This document shows, in pieces, positions 1 to 9,185 of a stretch of 64,000 nt of DNA. Position numbers and translations under genes: made by a program. Each line of letters begins with the position of its first letter. The first letter of the stretch is position 1. Below the pieces are notes generated by a model that did not search any database, was not told where the DNA came from, and saw only the letters and a list, made by a program, of their open reading frames with translations. Origin of the DNA: Persicobacter sp. CCB-QB2 (GTDB lineage Bacteria > Bacteroidota > Bacteroidia > Cytophagales > Cyclobacteriaceae); assembly GCF_001274635.1 (NCBI RefSeq), contig NZ_LBGV01000001.1, forward strand, positions 1,426,001 to 1,490,000, given 5' to 3'.

Positions 1-1
1 T

Positions 2-226
2 TACGCCCTCTGGGAAAAGGCTTTCCCAAAAGATTTCCCCCTAAGTGAAGAGGTGGATTTATGGGAAATTTCCAGAAATTATGAATTGGCCGGTGGGTCC
101 ATCACCAATATTATCCGCTATTGTGTATTGAAAGCCATGCAGGGCAGTGAAAAAATGATACAATCGCAGGACCTGCGATATGCTATTGTAAGGGAATTCA
201 AGAAAAGTGGTAAAATGGTAAAATAG
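2..226 (+). CDS. C-terminal fragment of an AAA+ ATPase
   Basis: An open frame enters from the left edge and stops with TAG at 224-226, giving the last 74 residues of a larger protein. The fragment ends in the lid-like pattern of AAA+ ATPases of the VCP/spastin type: a helix with YELAGGSITNIIRY followed by a DLRYAIVREFKKSGK tail. That pattern corresponds to the small helical domain that senses nucleotide. The Walker motifs lie outside the window, so substrate and role cannot be read. The family assignment is inference from this short tail. Confidence 0.6.
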   Translation, partial: YALWEKAFPKDFPLSEEVDLWEISRNYELAGGSITNIIRYCVLKAMQGSEKMIQSQDLRYAIVREFKKSGKMVK

Positions 227-430
227 CTAAAATAAATGGAGGATGTTCTGCATTAAGTGAAATCGGATCAGCAGTACGAAATTCCCTTCTAAGCTTTTCC
301 ATATAAATAATATAATCTTCTTTTTTTCAAAAACCCTATTTATCAACCGCTTAAAAACAGCTCTCGCACCCGCTACAGTATTATTAGGATCAAAAATGCC
401 TCAATTGAGAATTTTCTGTATTTTTGGTAC

Positions 431-679
431 ATGAGATCCATTATATTAAAGATTATCATTAAAAAAATGGGAAATGCCATTCCCTTGGATATTTCCCAAC
501 ACCGACGTATCCCATGCTACTCTCTGACAAGTTTTGAGTTCGAGGAAAAACTTTTTCAAATCCAATACAACCCTCAGGAGGGCACCACGGAGGCTGCTAT
601 AATTCAGGAACACCTGATTGCCCTCCATAAAAAATACAAAATTCACCGTTTCGAAATTTTAAAACCAGAAGCGAAATAG
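431..679 (+). CDS. small hypothetical protein
   Basis: An 82-codon frame with no family I recognise. The amino-acid mix is balanced and the end is charged, which fits a real small cytoplasmic protein, but a frame of this length could arise by chance. An internal ATG at 467 (MGNAIPLD) is an equally likely start. It stands alone upstream of the serine biosynthesis gene with about 95 bp between them. Confidence 0.35.
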   Translation: MRSIILKIIIKKMGNAIPLDISQHRRIPCYSLTSFEFEEKLFQIQYNPQEGTTEAAIIQEHLIALHKKYKIHRFEILKPEAK

Positions 680-773
680 TTGTGAAAAATCTCGTTTTAT
701 AGACAAAACATTTGAAAATTAGCAATTAAATAAGGAATTTCCATTTTTAATATTACCAAACAACCATTCATCC

Positions 774-2666
774 ATGGAAGCGCAGAACAATTTCATCATT
801 GACTATGACAGCACCTTTATCCAAGTGGAGTCTCTGGACTTTTTAGCCAATAAGGCCTTTTCCAGAGCTGCAAATGCTGAAGAACTTATTTCGACCTTTA
901 AAGCGATAACAGACCGGGGGATGAATGGAGAAATTTCTTTTGAAGAATCCATCAATCACCGCCTGAACCTACTAAAAGCAGATAAAAGCCTCATTGCCGA
1001 AACTGTAGAAGAGCTTAAAGCTTTAGTGACGCCTTCATTCAAGAGAAATGCCGAATTCCTCAAAAAAAATGCGGAGAACATTTACATTGTTTCCAATGGT
1101 TTCTTTGAGCTGATTGCTCCTGTAGTAGGAGAATACGGCATTCCGGAGTCCAATATTTTTGCAAACCGCTTTGTATTTGGCCCTGAGAACCGCATTATCG
1201 GTATGAATAAGGAAAATCCATTATCCGGAAATCAGGGAAAAGTGACCGTAGCCAAAGCTTTGACACTGGAAGGGTTCACCTATGTGATTGGTGATGGCTA
1301 TACGGATTATGAAATTCGTCAGGCGGGTCTGGCGGATCGTTTTTATGCATTCACCGCCAATGTGAGCCGCAAAAGAGTGTTGGAAGTTGCAGATCACGAA
1401 GCTCCAAGTCTGGACGAAATCCTTTACGACTTAAAAATTGAAGGAGCCGTTTCCTACCCCAAGTCCCGAATTAAGATTTTATTACTGGAAAACGTACATC
1501 CTAATGCGGCAGAGGCACTTCGTAAAGATGGATTCCATGTAGAAACTTATCCGGCAGCCATGGATGAGGACATGCTCCTGGAGAAAATCAAAGGGGTTTC
1601 TATCCTAGGCCTGCGTTCCAAAACTAAATTGACCCGCAAAGTGGTGGAGGCTGCCGATCGATTAATCGCGGTGGGCGCATTCTGTATTGGCACCAATCAA
1701 ATAGATCTTCCTGCCTGTACCGAAAAAGGAATAGCCATTTTCAATGCCCCATTCTCAAACACCCGCTCCGTAGTGGAATTGGCCTTGGGACAGATCATCA
1801 TGTTGATGAGAAATGTGCATGATGCCAGCATCAGCATGCATCAGGGAAAATGGAGCAAAACAGCCAAGGGTTGTTTCGAAATCCGTGGAAAAAAACTGGG
1901 CATCATTGGCTATGGCAATATTGGTTCACAGTTGTCCATTTTAGCAGAAGCAGCCGGTATGGATGTCTATTATTACGATTTGGGCGAAAAACTACCGCTT
2001 GGTAATGTCACCAAATGCGAAACCATGGAAGGCCTACTTTCTATTGCAGATGTGGTTTCCCTGCACGTAGATGGTCGCCCTGAAAACAAGAGTTTCTTTG
2101 GGGAACGCGAATTCAAATTGATGAAAAACGGATCTGTGTTCATTAACCTGAGCCGGGGCCATGTAGTGGACATTGAGGCACTGAAGGAAAATATTGATTC
2201 CGGCAAATTGCTGGGAGCCGCTGTGGACGTGTTCCCATCCGAGCCAAGAAGTAATGATGATCCTTTTGAGTCTATTTTGATCGGATGCAGAAACACCATT
2301 CTCACTTCCCACATTGGCGGATCGACACTGGAAGCGCAGGAAAATATCGCGGACTTCGTCCCTACCAAATTAGCCCAATATGTGAACAGTGGCTCCACTT
2401 TAAACAGTGTGAACTTCCCTGAAATTCAGTTGGGTAAAATTGAAGGTGCACACCGCCTGATTCACATTCACCGCAATGTTCCGGGGATTTTGGCCAACAT
2501 CAACCAGGTGTTCGCTAAACATAAATGTAATATTTTGGGACAAAATTTAAAAACAAATGAGTCTATAGGCTATTTAATCACGGCAATAGACAAACAATAC
2601 GATGATGAGGTGGTTCAGGATTTAAAAAATATCCCTGATACCATTCGCTTCAGGGTATTATATTAA
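774..2666 (+). CDS. phosphoserine phosphatase / D-3-phosphoglycerate dehydrogenase fusion (SerB-SerA)
   Basis: A 630-residue bifunctional enzyme for serine biosynthesis. Residues 1-225 form a HAD phosphatase: motif I DYDST with D10 as nucleophile and D12 as acid/base, the SNG motif near 107, a lysine near 156, and GDGYTD at 173-178. Residues about 230-545 form 3-phosphoglycerate dehydrogenase: NAD-binding GYGNIG at 379-384, SRGHVVD around R461, and catalytic H513 in SHIGGST. A C-terminal ACT-type domain (about 555-630) probably senses serine. The protein would carry the first and third steps of the pathway; the aminotransferase step (SerC) is not nearby. Each half is normally a separate protein of about 210-220 and 400 residues. 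No frameshift or linker damage is seen, so the fusion is genuine. Confidence 0.93.
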   Translation: MEAQNNFIIDYDSTFIQVESLDFLANKAFSRAANAEELISTFKAITDRGMNGEISFEESINHRLNLLKADKSLIAETVEELKALVTPSFKRNAEFLKKNAENIYIVSNGFFELIAPVVGEYGIPESNIFANRFVFGPENRIIGMNKENPLSGNQGKVTVAKALTLEGFTYVIGDGYTDYEIRQAGLADRFYAFTANVSRKRVLEVADHEAPSLDEILYDLKIEGAVSYPKSRIKILLLENVHPNAAEALRKDGFHVETYPAAMDEDMLLEKIKGVSILGLRSKTKLTRKVVEAADRLIAVGAFCIGTNQIDLPACTEKGIAIFNAPFSNTRSVVELALGQIIMLMRNVHDASISMHQGKWSKTAKGCFEIRGKKLGIIGYGNIGSQLSILAEAAGMDVYYYDLGEKLPLGNVTKCETMEGLLSIADVVSLHVDGRPENKSFFGEREFKLMKNGSVFINLSRGHVVDIEALKENIDSGKLLGAAVDVFPSEPRSNDDPFESILIGCRNTILTSHIGGSTLEAQENIADFVPTKLAQYVNSGSTLNSVNFPEIQLGKIEGAHRLIHIHRNVPGILANINQVFAKHKCNILGQNLKTNESIGYLITAIDKQYDDEVVQDLKNIPDTIRFRVLY

Positions 2667-2691
2667 TCCCTACATCATCAAACATATTTTT

Positions 2692-3801
2692 ATGAAAAAG
2701 GCGCTAATCACCGGTGTAACCGGACAAGATGGAGCATATTTGGCGGAACTGCTTTTGGAAAAAGGCTATGAGGTGCACGGTATTAAAAGACGAAGCTCTT
2801 TATTCAATACTTCCCGCATTGACCACCTTTATCAGGATCCGCACGATAAGGATATCCGCTTTAAGTTACACTACGGTGATTTAACCGATTCCATGAACCT
2901 CACCCGCATTATTCAGGAGGTGCAGCCGGATGAAATCTATAACCTTGGGGCCATGTCCCATGTAAAAGTTTCCTTCGACACTCCTGAATATACGGCCAAT
3001 GCTGATGCGGTGGGTACCTTAAGAATTCTGGAAGCCATCCGGTTATTGGGGCTGGAGAAAAAGACCAAATTCTATCAGGCCTCAACCTCGGAGCTTTATG
3101 GATTAGTGCAGGAAATCCCACAAAAAGAAACCACTCCTTTCTACCCTCGTTCCCCCTATGCGGTGGCTAAAATGTACGGCTACTGGATTACGGTGAACTA
3201 TCGGGAGGCTTATAATATGTACGCCTGTAATGGTATTCTTTTTAATCACGAGTCTCCTTTAAGAGGAGAAACTTTCGTCACCAGAAAGATTACCCGTGGG
3301 GCCGCAAAAATCGCCCTTGGGCTGGAGGAAACCATTTTCTTAGGAAATATGGACGCCAAGCGGGACTGGGGACATGCCAAAGATTATGTAAAAGCGATGT
3401 GGCTGATGCTGCAGCAGGATGAAGCGGAAGATTATGTGGTTGCCACAGGGGTAACCACCACTGTTCGTGATTTTGTAAAAATGGCTTTTGGGGAATTAGG
3501 CATTGAGGTGGAATTTTCAGGAGAAGGTGTCAAAGAAGTAGGACGGGTGAAAAGCTGTTCCGGGGAATACCAATTACCGGAAGGCGCAGAGGTTGTGAAA
3601 GTGGATCCGAAATATTTCCGCCCCACCGAAGTAGATTTACTAATAGGAGATCCGACCAAGGCCAAAACCAAGTTAGGCTGGGAATTGGAATATGATTTAC
3701 AGGCGCTGGTAAAAGATATGGTATTAAGCGATATGGAAATTTTCAAACGGGATCAATTCCTTCTGAAAGGAGGGCACAAAGTTTATAACCAATACGAATA
3801 A
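2692..3801 (+). CDS. gmd: GDP-mannose 4,6-dehydratase
   Basis: A 369-residue short-chain dehydrogenase/reductase-type sugar nucleotide enzyme that converts GDP-D-mannose to GDP-4-keto-6-deoxy-mannose, the precursor of GDP-fucose and related sugars. The N-terminal Rossmann motif is GVTGQDG at 8-14. The catalytic triad is visible as STSELYG (about 131-137) with Y156 and K160 in SPYAVAKMY, and RRSS follows the first strand as in known Gmd proteins. Length is typical. It lies 25 bp after the serine gene in the same direction and is followed at once by a terminator, so the two may be co-transcribed although the pathways differ. Confidence 0.95.
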   Translation: MKKALITGVTGQDGAYLAELLLEKGYEVHGIKRRSSLFNTSRIDHLYQDPHDKDIRFKLHYGDLTDSMNLTRIIQEVQPDEIYNLGAMSHVKVSFDTPEYTANADAVGTLRILEAIRLLGLEKKTKFYQASTSELYGLVQEIPQKETTPFYPRSPYAVAKMYGYWITVNYREAYNMYACNGILFNHESPLRGETFVTRKITRGAAKIALGLEETIFLGNMDAKRDWGHAKDYVKAMWLMLQQDEAEDYVVATGVTTTVRDFVKMAFGELGIEVEFSGEGVKEVGRVKSCSGEYQLPEGAEVVKVDPKYFRPTEVDLLIGDPTKAKTKLGWELEYDLQALVKDMVLSDMEIFKRDQFLLKGGHKVYNQYE

Positions 3802-3807
3802 AAAACG

Positions 3808-3830
3808 GGAGTCGAAAGACTCCTTTTTTT
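3808..3830 (+). terminator. rho-independent terminator after gmd
   Basis: Stem GGAGTC / GACTCC with a GAAA tetraloop, followed by seven T. It starts 7 bp after the gmd stop codon. Confidence 0.9.
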
Positions 3831-4460
3831 ATGCAATGCACCTAAAGCTTTAAAAGAAGGATTTCCCAAATTCGCAATTATCCGGGCAATTGAAACCTTC
3901 ACATTGGAAATATTACCATAACACCCCTTGAAACACCCTATCCAAACTAATCAAACACACTTGCCCAGCATCAAACCATATAAAATTTCGAATTTTCAGC
4001 CCCGCTCGCAATTTAATTCCAGAAACGGATTATTCCACTTCCTAAAGCCTTCCTTTTAATCACCAAAACCAATCCGTGACAAAAGTCATAAATATTCAAA
4101 AAATACAATTAAGTAAAAATTTTAGGCAAGCTTTATTCTCACTCCAATTTCCACCTTAACAATCAATTCACAGTAAGATTATCGAAAACACCACAGAATC
4201 TATCTGTTTTTGAAAAATTCATAATTAGCCCACCAACATTTAATAAATCCGTAATATTTAAGCGTAAATCAGGCAAATAATCAACACTAAACCCCAAATA
4301 GAAAGTTTTTTTAAAATTTTCAAAAAAAATTAAAAAGCCTCCAAATCACCCCAAACAGAATAAAAGGTGTCCTTTTTGACCAAAACAAAATAAATTATGG
4401 TATTTGCCATTCCCGCAAAATTCTCTGAACAGGCCGTGTTTTAAGGTTTTTCGAGCGGAC
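3831..4460. other. AT-rich intergenic stretch
   Basis: About 630 bp without a convincing gene. It is A/T rich with many short A and T runs, and no long frame or strong hairpin was found. It ends at the promoter of the next gene. Confidence 0.6.
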
Positions 4461-4490
4461 TTGTTCTTTAAAAATTACTATGTACATTTG
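4461..4490 (+). promoter_or_regulatory. Bacteroidota housekeeping promoter
   Basis: TTG at 4461-4463, exactly 19 bp, then TACATTTG at 4483-4490, matching the Bacteroidota primary sigma factor consensus (TTG-N19-TAnnTTTG). It lies about 70 bp before the ATG of the following secreted-protein gene, leaving a long 5' leader. Confidence 0.75.
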
Positions 4491-4562
4491 TAATGTCATC
4501 AGGGAATAAAACGCCACTAATGACAACATAAAGGATCATTAATTATTCAATTCTTTTCAGTC

Positions 4563-4934
4563 ATGAAAGCCCTTAAAATTTTAGTAGCACTTTTTATGAT
4601 AAGCGGGAGCGCTTATGCTACTACTCCTCCAGCAGGAGATGCTGTTGTGGGTGAGGCCAATGTCGACATGATGATCGTGAGCTTTGATCACGAAAATGCT
4701 AATTTAGTATTATCTATGGAGGCGCATGCAGATCATGTGATCAGTACCATGATTGATCTGACAAGAGTTAATGAACTGGCATATAAAACCAGAATTTACC
4801 GTTATTTCGGTGGCTTGTTAAAAGCGGAAAATATGGCTTTCAACACCATTACCTTAAAGAAAAACGGTGAAACCACTTCTGTTCCATTTACAAGAGAAAA
4901 TCTTTCTTCTGTAGTAGAACAGGCCATGAATTAG
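4563..4934 (+). CDS. small secreted protein, paralogue of the protein at 39152
   Basis: A 123-residue protein with a cleavable signal peptide (MKALKILVALFMISGSAYA) and a mature part of about 100 residues. The core reads as MIVSFDHENANLVLSME, then DLTRVNELAYKTRIYRYFGG, then a short tail ending FTRENLSSVVEQ. The same core and the RVDELAYKTKIYRYFGG motif recur in the protein at 39152-39511, on the far side of the Mu-like prophage. No known domain is recognised. It has its own promoter and terminator. Function unknown; the signal peptide puts it outside the cytoplasm. Confidence 0.8.
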   Translation: MKALKILVALFMISGSAYATTPPAGDAVVGEANVDMMIVSFDHENANLVLSMEAHADHVISTMIDLTRVNELAYKTRIYRYFGGLLKAENMAFNTITLKKNGETTSVPFTRENLSSVVEQAMN

Positions 4935-4975
4935 AAAGTAATAAGGTTAAAGGATAAGCATTATAGGTAATTGGG

Positions 4976-5007
4976 ACTCCTGCTGTAAAGGCAGGAGTTT
5001 TTTTTTT
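4976..5007 (+). terminator. rho-independent terminator
   Basis: Stem ACTCCTGC / GCAGGAGT with a 7-base loop, followed by a long T run. It ends the secreted-protein transcript. Confidence 0.9.
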
Positions 5008-5503
5008 CAGGCAAACATCTCAAAAAAATTCAATTGGCTAATTCCCCCACCCTTTGAAAAATCACCCTCCTTCACCCGTTCTACCCGCCTACTCCGGCCA
5101 CTTAGGAGCAAGTTGACTAGCGCTACCCTTATTTTACGAATTTGTTAAATTTTAGAAAATTTTCAGCACCATTTTTACGAAATACATTTATTTTAAACTT
5201 TCTGAAAAAAATTTTATAAGGACAATCGTGAGAAAGGGCAATATTATTCCGCTTTCCAGGTAAAAACAAGCTGCCCGAAATGTACTTTACCATAAAGCCG
5301 AAATGTTGAAAAACCAACAATCAGACCGGTCCACAAACAGGCTTTGACATTTAAATAATCCTACCTACCTTCATATCATCAAAGGGGCAAAAGGCCATTC
5401 AAACCTCCCTTTTTATATTTTTTTTACCCCGTAAATTTTACCGTGATGAGTATAAGGGGTAAAACCAAAAGGGCAAATTTATAAAAACAGCCAAAAGGGC
5501 AAA

Positions 5504-5539
5504 AAACCGCCATGCACATATCTGCAAGGCGGTTTTTTT
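5504..5539 (+). terminator. rho-independent terminator-like hairpin
   Basis: AACCGCC pairs with GGCGGTT across a loop of about 16 bases and is followed by seven T. No gene ends just before it, so it may belong to a decayed or untranslated transcript. Confidence 0.6.
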
Positions 5540-5578
5540 GTGTCCTGGAGCTTAACCAGCTTAAAAACCAAATTTCCA

Positions 5579-5602
5579 TTAACTACCATTTAACTACCAT
5601 TT
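5579..5602. repeat. 11-bp tandem repeat, two copies
   Basis: TTAACTACCAT occurs twice head to tail (5579-5589 and 5590-5600) and is followed by TT. Confidence 0.8.
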
Positions 5603-5782
5603 CATGACCGCATTTAAGGAGCTTACAGGAACGGAATTATCATTTTGCAGGTGAATACCAGAAACGTCTTTAAAGACCATGTATGTGGGGATTTACGTCA
5701 TTTTATAGAAACATTTGGAGGGTGGTTTTGTTGCCGGTGGCTGAATCCTGGTCTTTTGCCCTTGAGGGTGGTTTTTGTGTAT

Positions 5783-5816
5783 GGGGTGACAATTGGGGTG
5801 ACAATTGGGGGGACAA
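5783..5816. repeat. 12-bp tandem repeat
   Basis: GGGGTGACAATT occurs at 5783-5794 and 5795-5806, followed by a diverged partial copy, GGGGGGACAA. It lies about 100 bp outside the likely left end of the prophage. Confidence 0.75.
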
Positions 5817-5923
5817 AAGCAGGAAAAAAAACACCTATTTTTGATTGTTTTTCGCTAAAATCCCAAAGAAAATCTTTAAATTTTTAGAACATTATATCCC
5901 TCAATTGAAAAAACAGCAGCGCT

Positions 5924-5939
5924 AAAACAAATAAAGCAC
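5924..5939 (+). other. possible left-end transposase site
   Basis: AAAACAAATAAAGCAC matches the inverted right-end site (AAAACGAATTGTGCAC) at 12 of 16 positions and lies in the expected place, just outside the repressor gene. This is inference from one weak match. Confidence 0.3.
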
Positions 5940-6025
5940 TTATTTTCAGTCAATTAGCGGTAATTAATGCTAAATCGAAATCCTCTTTGGTGATAATTGC
6001 AAAAATGCTTATTTGGTTTTTGGTG

Positions 6026-6721
6026 TTAATTCAGTCTAATGGAGGCCTTAACCATTGCAATGGCCCTAATTTTTGAAAAATGCACATCCTTTGGAGAGTG
6101 ATGTCTATTTTGTGAGACTAAGGTTATAAAATCATTTCCCTGCTCTGATTTATGAATAAATTTCACTGACACAAACTCTTCTCCCGAAACCTCCACACTT
6201 ATTAAGTACATTTCTCCCCAAAATATTTCGTCAATATCATTACTAACTATTTTGTAAGCCACCATATCTCCACTTTTAAGTAGTGGATACATGCTATCTC
6301 CTTTAACGAAAATTGCTCCATCACATTTAGGTAGGTTAGGGATTTTGATTGTATCTATTATGTTCTGCCTAGATGGAGAATCAAAAAGGTGAACTAACCC
6401 CGCAGTAGCTTCTAGATTATATAAAGGAATAACCTGGTCGTCCACATTCTCCTTATCAAATAATTGCGTAACCTCAACATCTCGCTCTTTTTTTATCATT
6501 GGCCCCTCTCCTGTAACAAGCCAGTTCAAATCAATGTCATCAAACTTGTTTGATATATCTAAAAGAATGTCCATGCTGGGCTTTTTTTCAGGGTCTTTTA
6601 ATCTATTGAGCTTTTGGGAAGACCCATACTCCAAACCATTTAAAGAGAAGTCTCTAAGGTTTTTATACCCTTTATATTTAGACACTTCCATTAATCTATC
6701 AAAGAAGGTTGAAAAAATCAT
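6026..6721 (-). CDS. phage repressor, XRE/S24 (LexA-like) type
   Basis: A 231-residue repressor. The first 75 residues resemble the helix-turn-helix domain of phage CI-type repressors. The C-terminal half is an S24 peptidase fold, with the nucleophile S143 in KGDSMYPLLKSGD and the general base K187 in FVSVKFIHK. An A107-G108 pair lies in the expected cleavage region. This architecture predicts RecA-stimulated self-cleavage, so the prophage is probably SOS-inducible. It faces left at the left end, opposite to the early operon, as the c gene does in Mu, and should bind the shared intergenic region at 6722-6838. Confidence 0.88.
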   Translation of the reverse strand: MIFSTFFDRLMEVSKYKGYKNLRDFSLNGLEYGSSQKLNRLKDPEKKPSMDILLDISNKFDDIDLNWLVTGEGPMIKKERDVEVTQLFDKENVDDQVIPLYNLEATAGLVHLFDSPSRQNIIDTIKIPNLPKCDGAIFVKGDSMYPLLKSGDMVAYKIVSNDIDEIFWGEMYLISVEVSGEEFVSVKFIHKSEQGNDFITLVSQNRHHSPKDVHFSKIRAIAMVKASIRLN

Positions 6722-6770
6722 TGATGTTGTTTTGTAAAATCAAACTTGTTTTATATAATTGCAATACACT

Positions 6771-6785
6771 AATGCGTTTCGCATT
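6771..6785. promoter_or_regulatory. operator-like inverted repeat in the repressor/early intergenic region
   Basis: A perfect 6-bp inverted repeat AATGCG-TTT-CGCATT lies midway between the divergent repressor and the first early gene. TTGTTTTGTAAAATC and CTTGTTTTATATAA nearby form a second, looser repeat (6727-6759). The position fits operators of the early promoter. The promoter elements themselves could not be fixed. Confidence 0.5.
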
Positions 6786-6838
6786 GGGAATTAACAAATA
6801 AAAAAAATATTTACATTTTTCACTAACTCAAATTTCTT

Positions 6839-7060
6839 ATGGTCTCACCAAAACGAATAATTTCGCCTCCTGCTCACAAACAAATCATTAGAAAGGAGCT
6901 AAAAATTAGTATGCAATCAGTAGACTTTGCATTAAGGTATGTAACCAATTCTCAGATATCTCACAAAGTAAGGCAAAGGGCTAAGGAGCTCTTAGAACAA
7001 GAGGCTAAAGAAGTCGTCATTGATTTAAATAATCAGGATGAGGAGCAATTGGATGATTAA
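6839..7060 (+). CDS. small DNA-binding early regulator (Ner-like position)
   Basis: A 73-residue basic protein whose residues 15-50 (IIRKELKISMQSVDFALRY and following) fit the small helix-turn-helix proteins common in Bacteroidota mobile elements. It is the first gene of the rightward early operon, where Mu has ner, and precedes the transposase by about 60 bp. Function as an early transcription regulator is inferred from position. Confidence 0.6.
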   Translation: MVSPKRIISPPAHKQIIRKELKISMQSVDFALRYVTNSQISHKVRQRAKELLEQEAKEVVIDLNNQDEEQLDD

Positions 7061-7121
7061 AGCCTATTTGATTAGATGGGTAATTTAAAATGAGGTAATT
7101 ACTACCACAATAATTAAATAG

Positions 7122-9176
7122 ATGCCACATGAATGGAATGAATTATTGGTTGTCTTCATTGATGAAATTGTACCGGATTTCTGGAATAATTATGAACATT
7201 TAAAGCGAGAACTCCACCGCTACAAAGACAAAAAGTACGGTATCAAAAGAGCCCGGAGAGCATGCAGAGGACATCAGGCACTTATTCTTTTTGACTCCCT
7301 GCCAGAGGACGTCCGGAAAGCTTTAGGAGATCCGAGAAAAAGATTTGATCATCCCCTGGAGCAATATTATGAAGAAACTGAAGCCAATTATCGCTTTTAT
7401 GAAGAATTCAAAAGGCCGGGTTTTGGGAATCTGGGACAGGAAGAAAAGGAACGTTACCGGGTGAATGCTGCCATGTGTGAGGCATTAATCGCACTGGATA
7501 CCTGGAGACGGAAGGAGTATAAAACGCTCAAGAAGTCCACCAGAGGTTTAAATCAAGTTTTATTATCTGACGCAATGAGTTTTCAGGAAGTATTAAAAGA
7601 GAAGCACCACACCTCGCACACCTTACCATCAAGCTGGAGAGGGTTAAATGAGAAAATGCGTGCTTATGAGGAGAAAGGCCCCGTTGCATTAATAAAAGAT
7701 GCTGAAGGTAATTCCCTTTCAAACGCAAGGAAAGTGGATGGCGCCTCTTCTATGATACTTGAAGCGCTCTTTGCCGGAGTGGATTACAAACCGGATGCCA
7801 CTGAGGTAAGAAGACAGTTTGATACTTTTTTGGATGGTTATCTGGAGGTGGTTAATCCCGAAACAGGAGAATTATTTTCGCCAAAAGGGATGAAAGCTTT
7901 AAGTGATTCGGCTGTTCGCAGTTTCTTACGTTCATGGGATTCCAGTATTGGTACATTAGCCAAACGGCAGGGAGATCGCCAGAAATTGATTCAGCGATTT
8001 GATCCTTATCATTCTTTGCAACGCCCGGAGTTTGCAGGCTCATTAATCTCAATAGACGACCGCCAACCGCCTTTCTATTATGCGAAAGGGAAAAGGGCGT
8101 GGTTTTACCTGGGCATTGACTTAGCCTCTGAAGCATTCACCACCTGGGTCTCCGGAAAAAGTAAGGAAGGATTGATTCTGGAGTTTTACAGGCAAATGGT
8201 TCGTAATTATGCACAGTGGGGCATGCAAATACCGCATGGTTTGGAGTGTGAAAGTTCACTAAACAGCAGTTATCGTAAAAGCTTTTTAGCCAATGGAGCC
8301 ATGTTCGGAGATGTCCGGATAGAAGCCAATAAAGCAAGAGCCAAACGGATTGAAGCTTATTTCAGACCCTTGCGTTACGGATTGGAAAAGAAACGGCATG
8401 GCTGGGTCGCGCGGCCTACCGCAGTTGCAGAAGCTAATCAAACCCAATACGGGCAGGGTAAGGAGGTGATACTCCCCTATGAGGAAATAATTGAAGGTTG
8501 TCTTCGTGACGTTGTCACCTGGAACAATACCTTACATTCTGATCAGGAGATGTATCCGGGAAAAACCCGCTGGGAAGTTTTCGTTGAAAACCAAAACCCC
8601 GGATTGAGTCAGACCCCTTATAAGTCGTTTTTACCTCATTTGGGTTACCACTCCAAAACTTCCTGTAATGCGGGTATCGTGAAACTGCAATACAGCGAAT
8701 GGCTTTTGGGCAATGACGGAAAGATTGCTACTGGTGAAGAGTTGATTGAACTTATGCGCCGGGTTGAAGGCAAAGAACTGGATGTTTATTGGCTCAATGA
8801 TAACGATGGTAAAGTGCTGAAGGCTATTGTTTATACAGATCGGTATATATGCGAATTGTTGCCTAAACCTGTTTATCAGCGTGCGGTGATTGAGCAAACC
8901 GATAAAGACAAGGAAAAGCAAAGTCTGATGTCTGCTTATGCGATGACCATTGCCGGATATCAGAAGCGCAGACGTAATGAGATTCAGGATGTGGTGGTCA
9001 TCGATAATACACCGAAGCACAAACCACGGATTGAATTTACCATTGATGGCGTAAGTCAATATCAGGCTCCTGAGGAAGATGCACAGGAGATGCCTGATTT
9101 AGCCGATGAACTGGATATTGAGACATTGGATGAACGTCCGTCACAAGGCAGACGCTCATTAGATCAACGTTTTTAA
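7122..9176 (+). CDS. Mu-type transposase (MuA-like, DDE recombinase)
   Basis: A 684-residue transposase that would cut the phage ends and join them to target DNA. The catalytic core lies at about 305-420: SIDDRQPPF with D312/D313, a second strand FYLGIDLAS at 330-336, then LECESSLNSS with E375/E377, then ARAKRIEAYFRPLRY with E411. Spacing from E375 to E411 is exactly 35 intervening residues, as in DD35E enzymes, but the second acidic ligand appears to be Glu, not Asp. The N-terminal third should hold the end-binding helices, and the C-terminal tail is the likely MuB contact. Length is close to MuA (663). It is followed 9 bp later by the MuB-like gene. Confidence 0.92.
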   Translation: MPHEWNELLVVFIDEIVPDFWNNYEHLKRELHRYKDKKYGIKRARRACRGHQALILFDSLPEDVRKALGDPRKRFDHPLEQYYEETEANYRFYEEFKRPGFGNLGQEEKERYRVNAAMCEALIALDTWRRKEYKTLKKSTRGLNQVLLSDAMSFQEVLKEKHHTSHTLPSSWRGLNEKMRAYEEKGPVALIKDAEGNSLSNARKVDGASSMILEALFAGVDYKPDATEVRRQFDTFLDGYLEVVNPETGELFSPKGMKALSDSAVRSFLRSWDSSIGTLAKRQGDRQKLIQRFDPYHSLQRPEFAGSLISIDDRQPPFYYAKGKRAWFYLGIDLASEAFTTWVSGKSKEGLILEFYRQMVRNYAQWGMQIPHGLECESSLNSSYRKSFLANGAMFGDVRIEANKARAKRIEAYFRPLRYGLEKKRHGWVARPTAVAEANQTQYGQGKEVILPYEEIIEGCLRDVVTWNNTLHSDQEMYPGKTRWEVFVENQNPGLSQTPYKSFLPHLGYHSKTSCNAGIVKLQYSEWLLGNDGKIATGEELIELMRRVEGKELDVYWLNDNDGKVLKAIVYTDRYICELLPKPVYQRAVIEQTDKDKEKQSLMSAYAMTIAGYQKRRRNEIQDVVVIDNTPKHKPRIEFTIDGVSQYQAPEEDAQEMPDLADELDIETLDERPSQGRRSLDQRF

Positions 9177-9185
9177 CAAACTATT

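Larger units (their letters stand above)
5008..5900. other. gene-poor intergenic stretch left of the prophage
   Basis: About 900 bp with short open frames on both strands (such as 5129-5320 and 5645-5887) that lack credible protein sequence. It contains a long-loop inverted repeat (TTTTACCCC at 5422 with GGGGTAAAA at 5456), a terminator at 5504-5539 and two short tandem repeats listed separately. It may be decayed mobile DNA, but no family can be named. Confidence 0.5.

Noticed and set aside
5129..5320. 63-codon frame on the minus strand
   Set aside because: Unusual composition, AT-rich region and no ribosome binding site; likely chance.
5783..5816. CRISPR-like repeat
   Set aside because: Two adjacent 12-bp copies with no spacers.
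5645..5887. 80-codon frame on the plus strand
   Set aside because: Part of its sequence is made by tandem GGGGTGACAATT repeats. No start context and no family resemblance.
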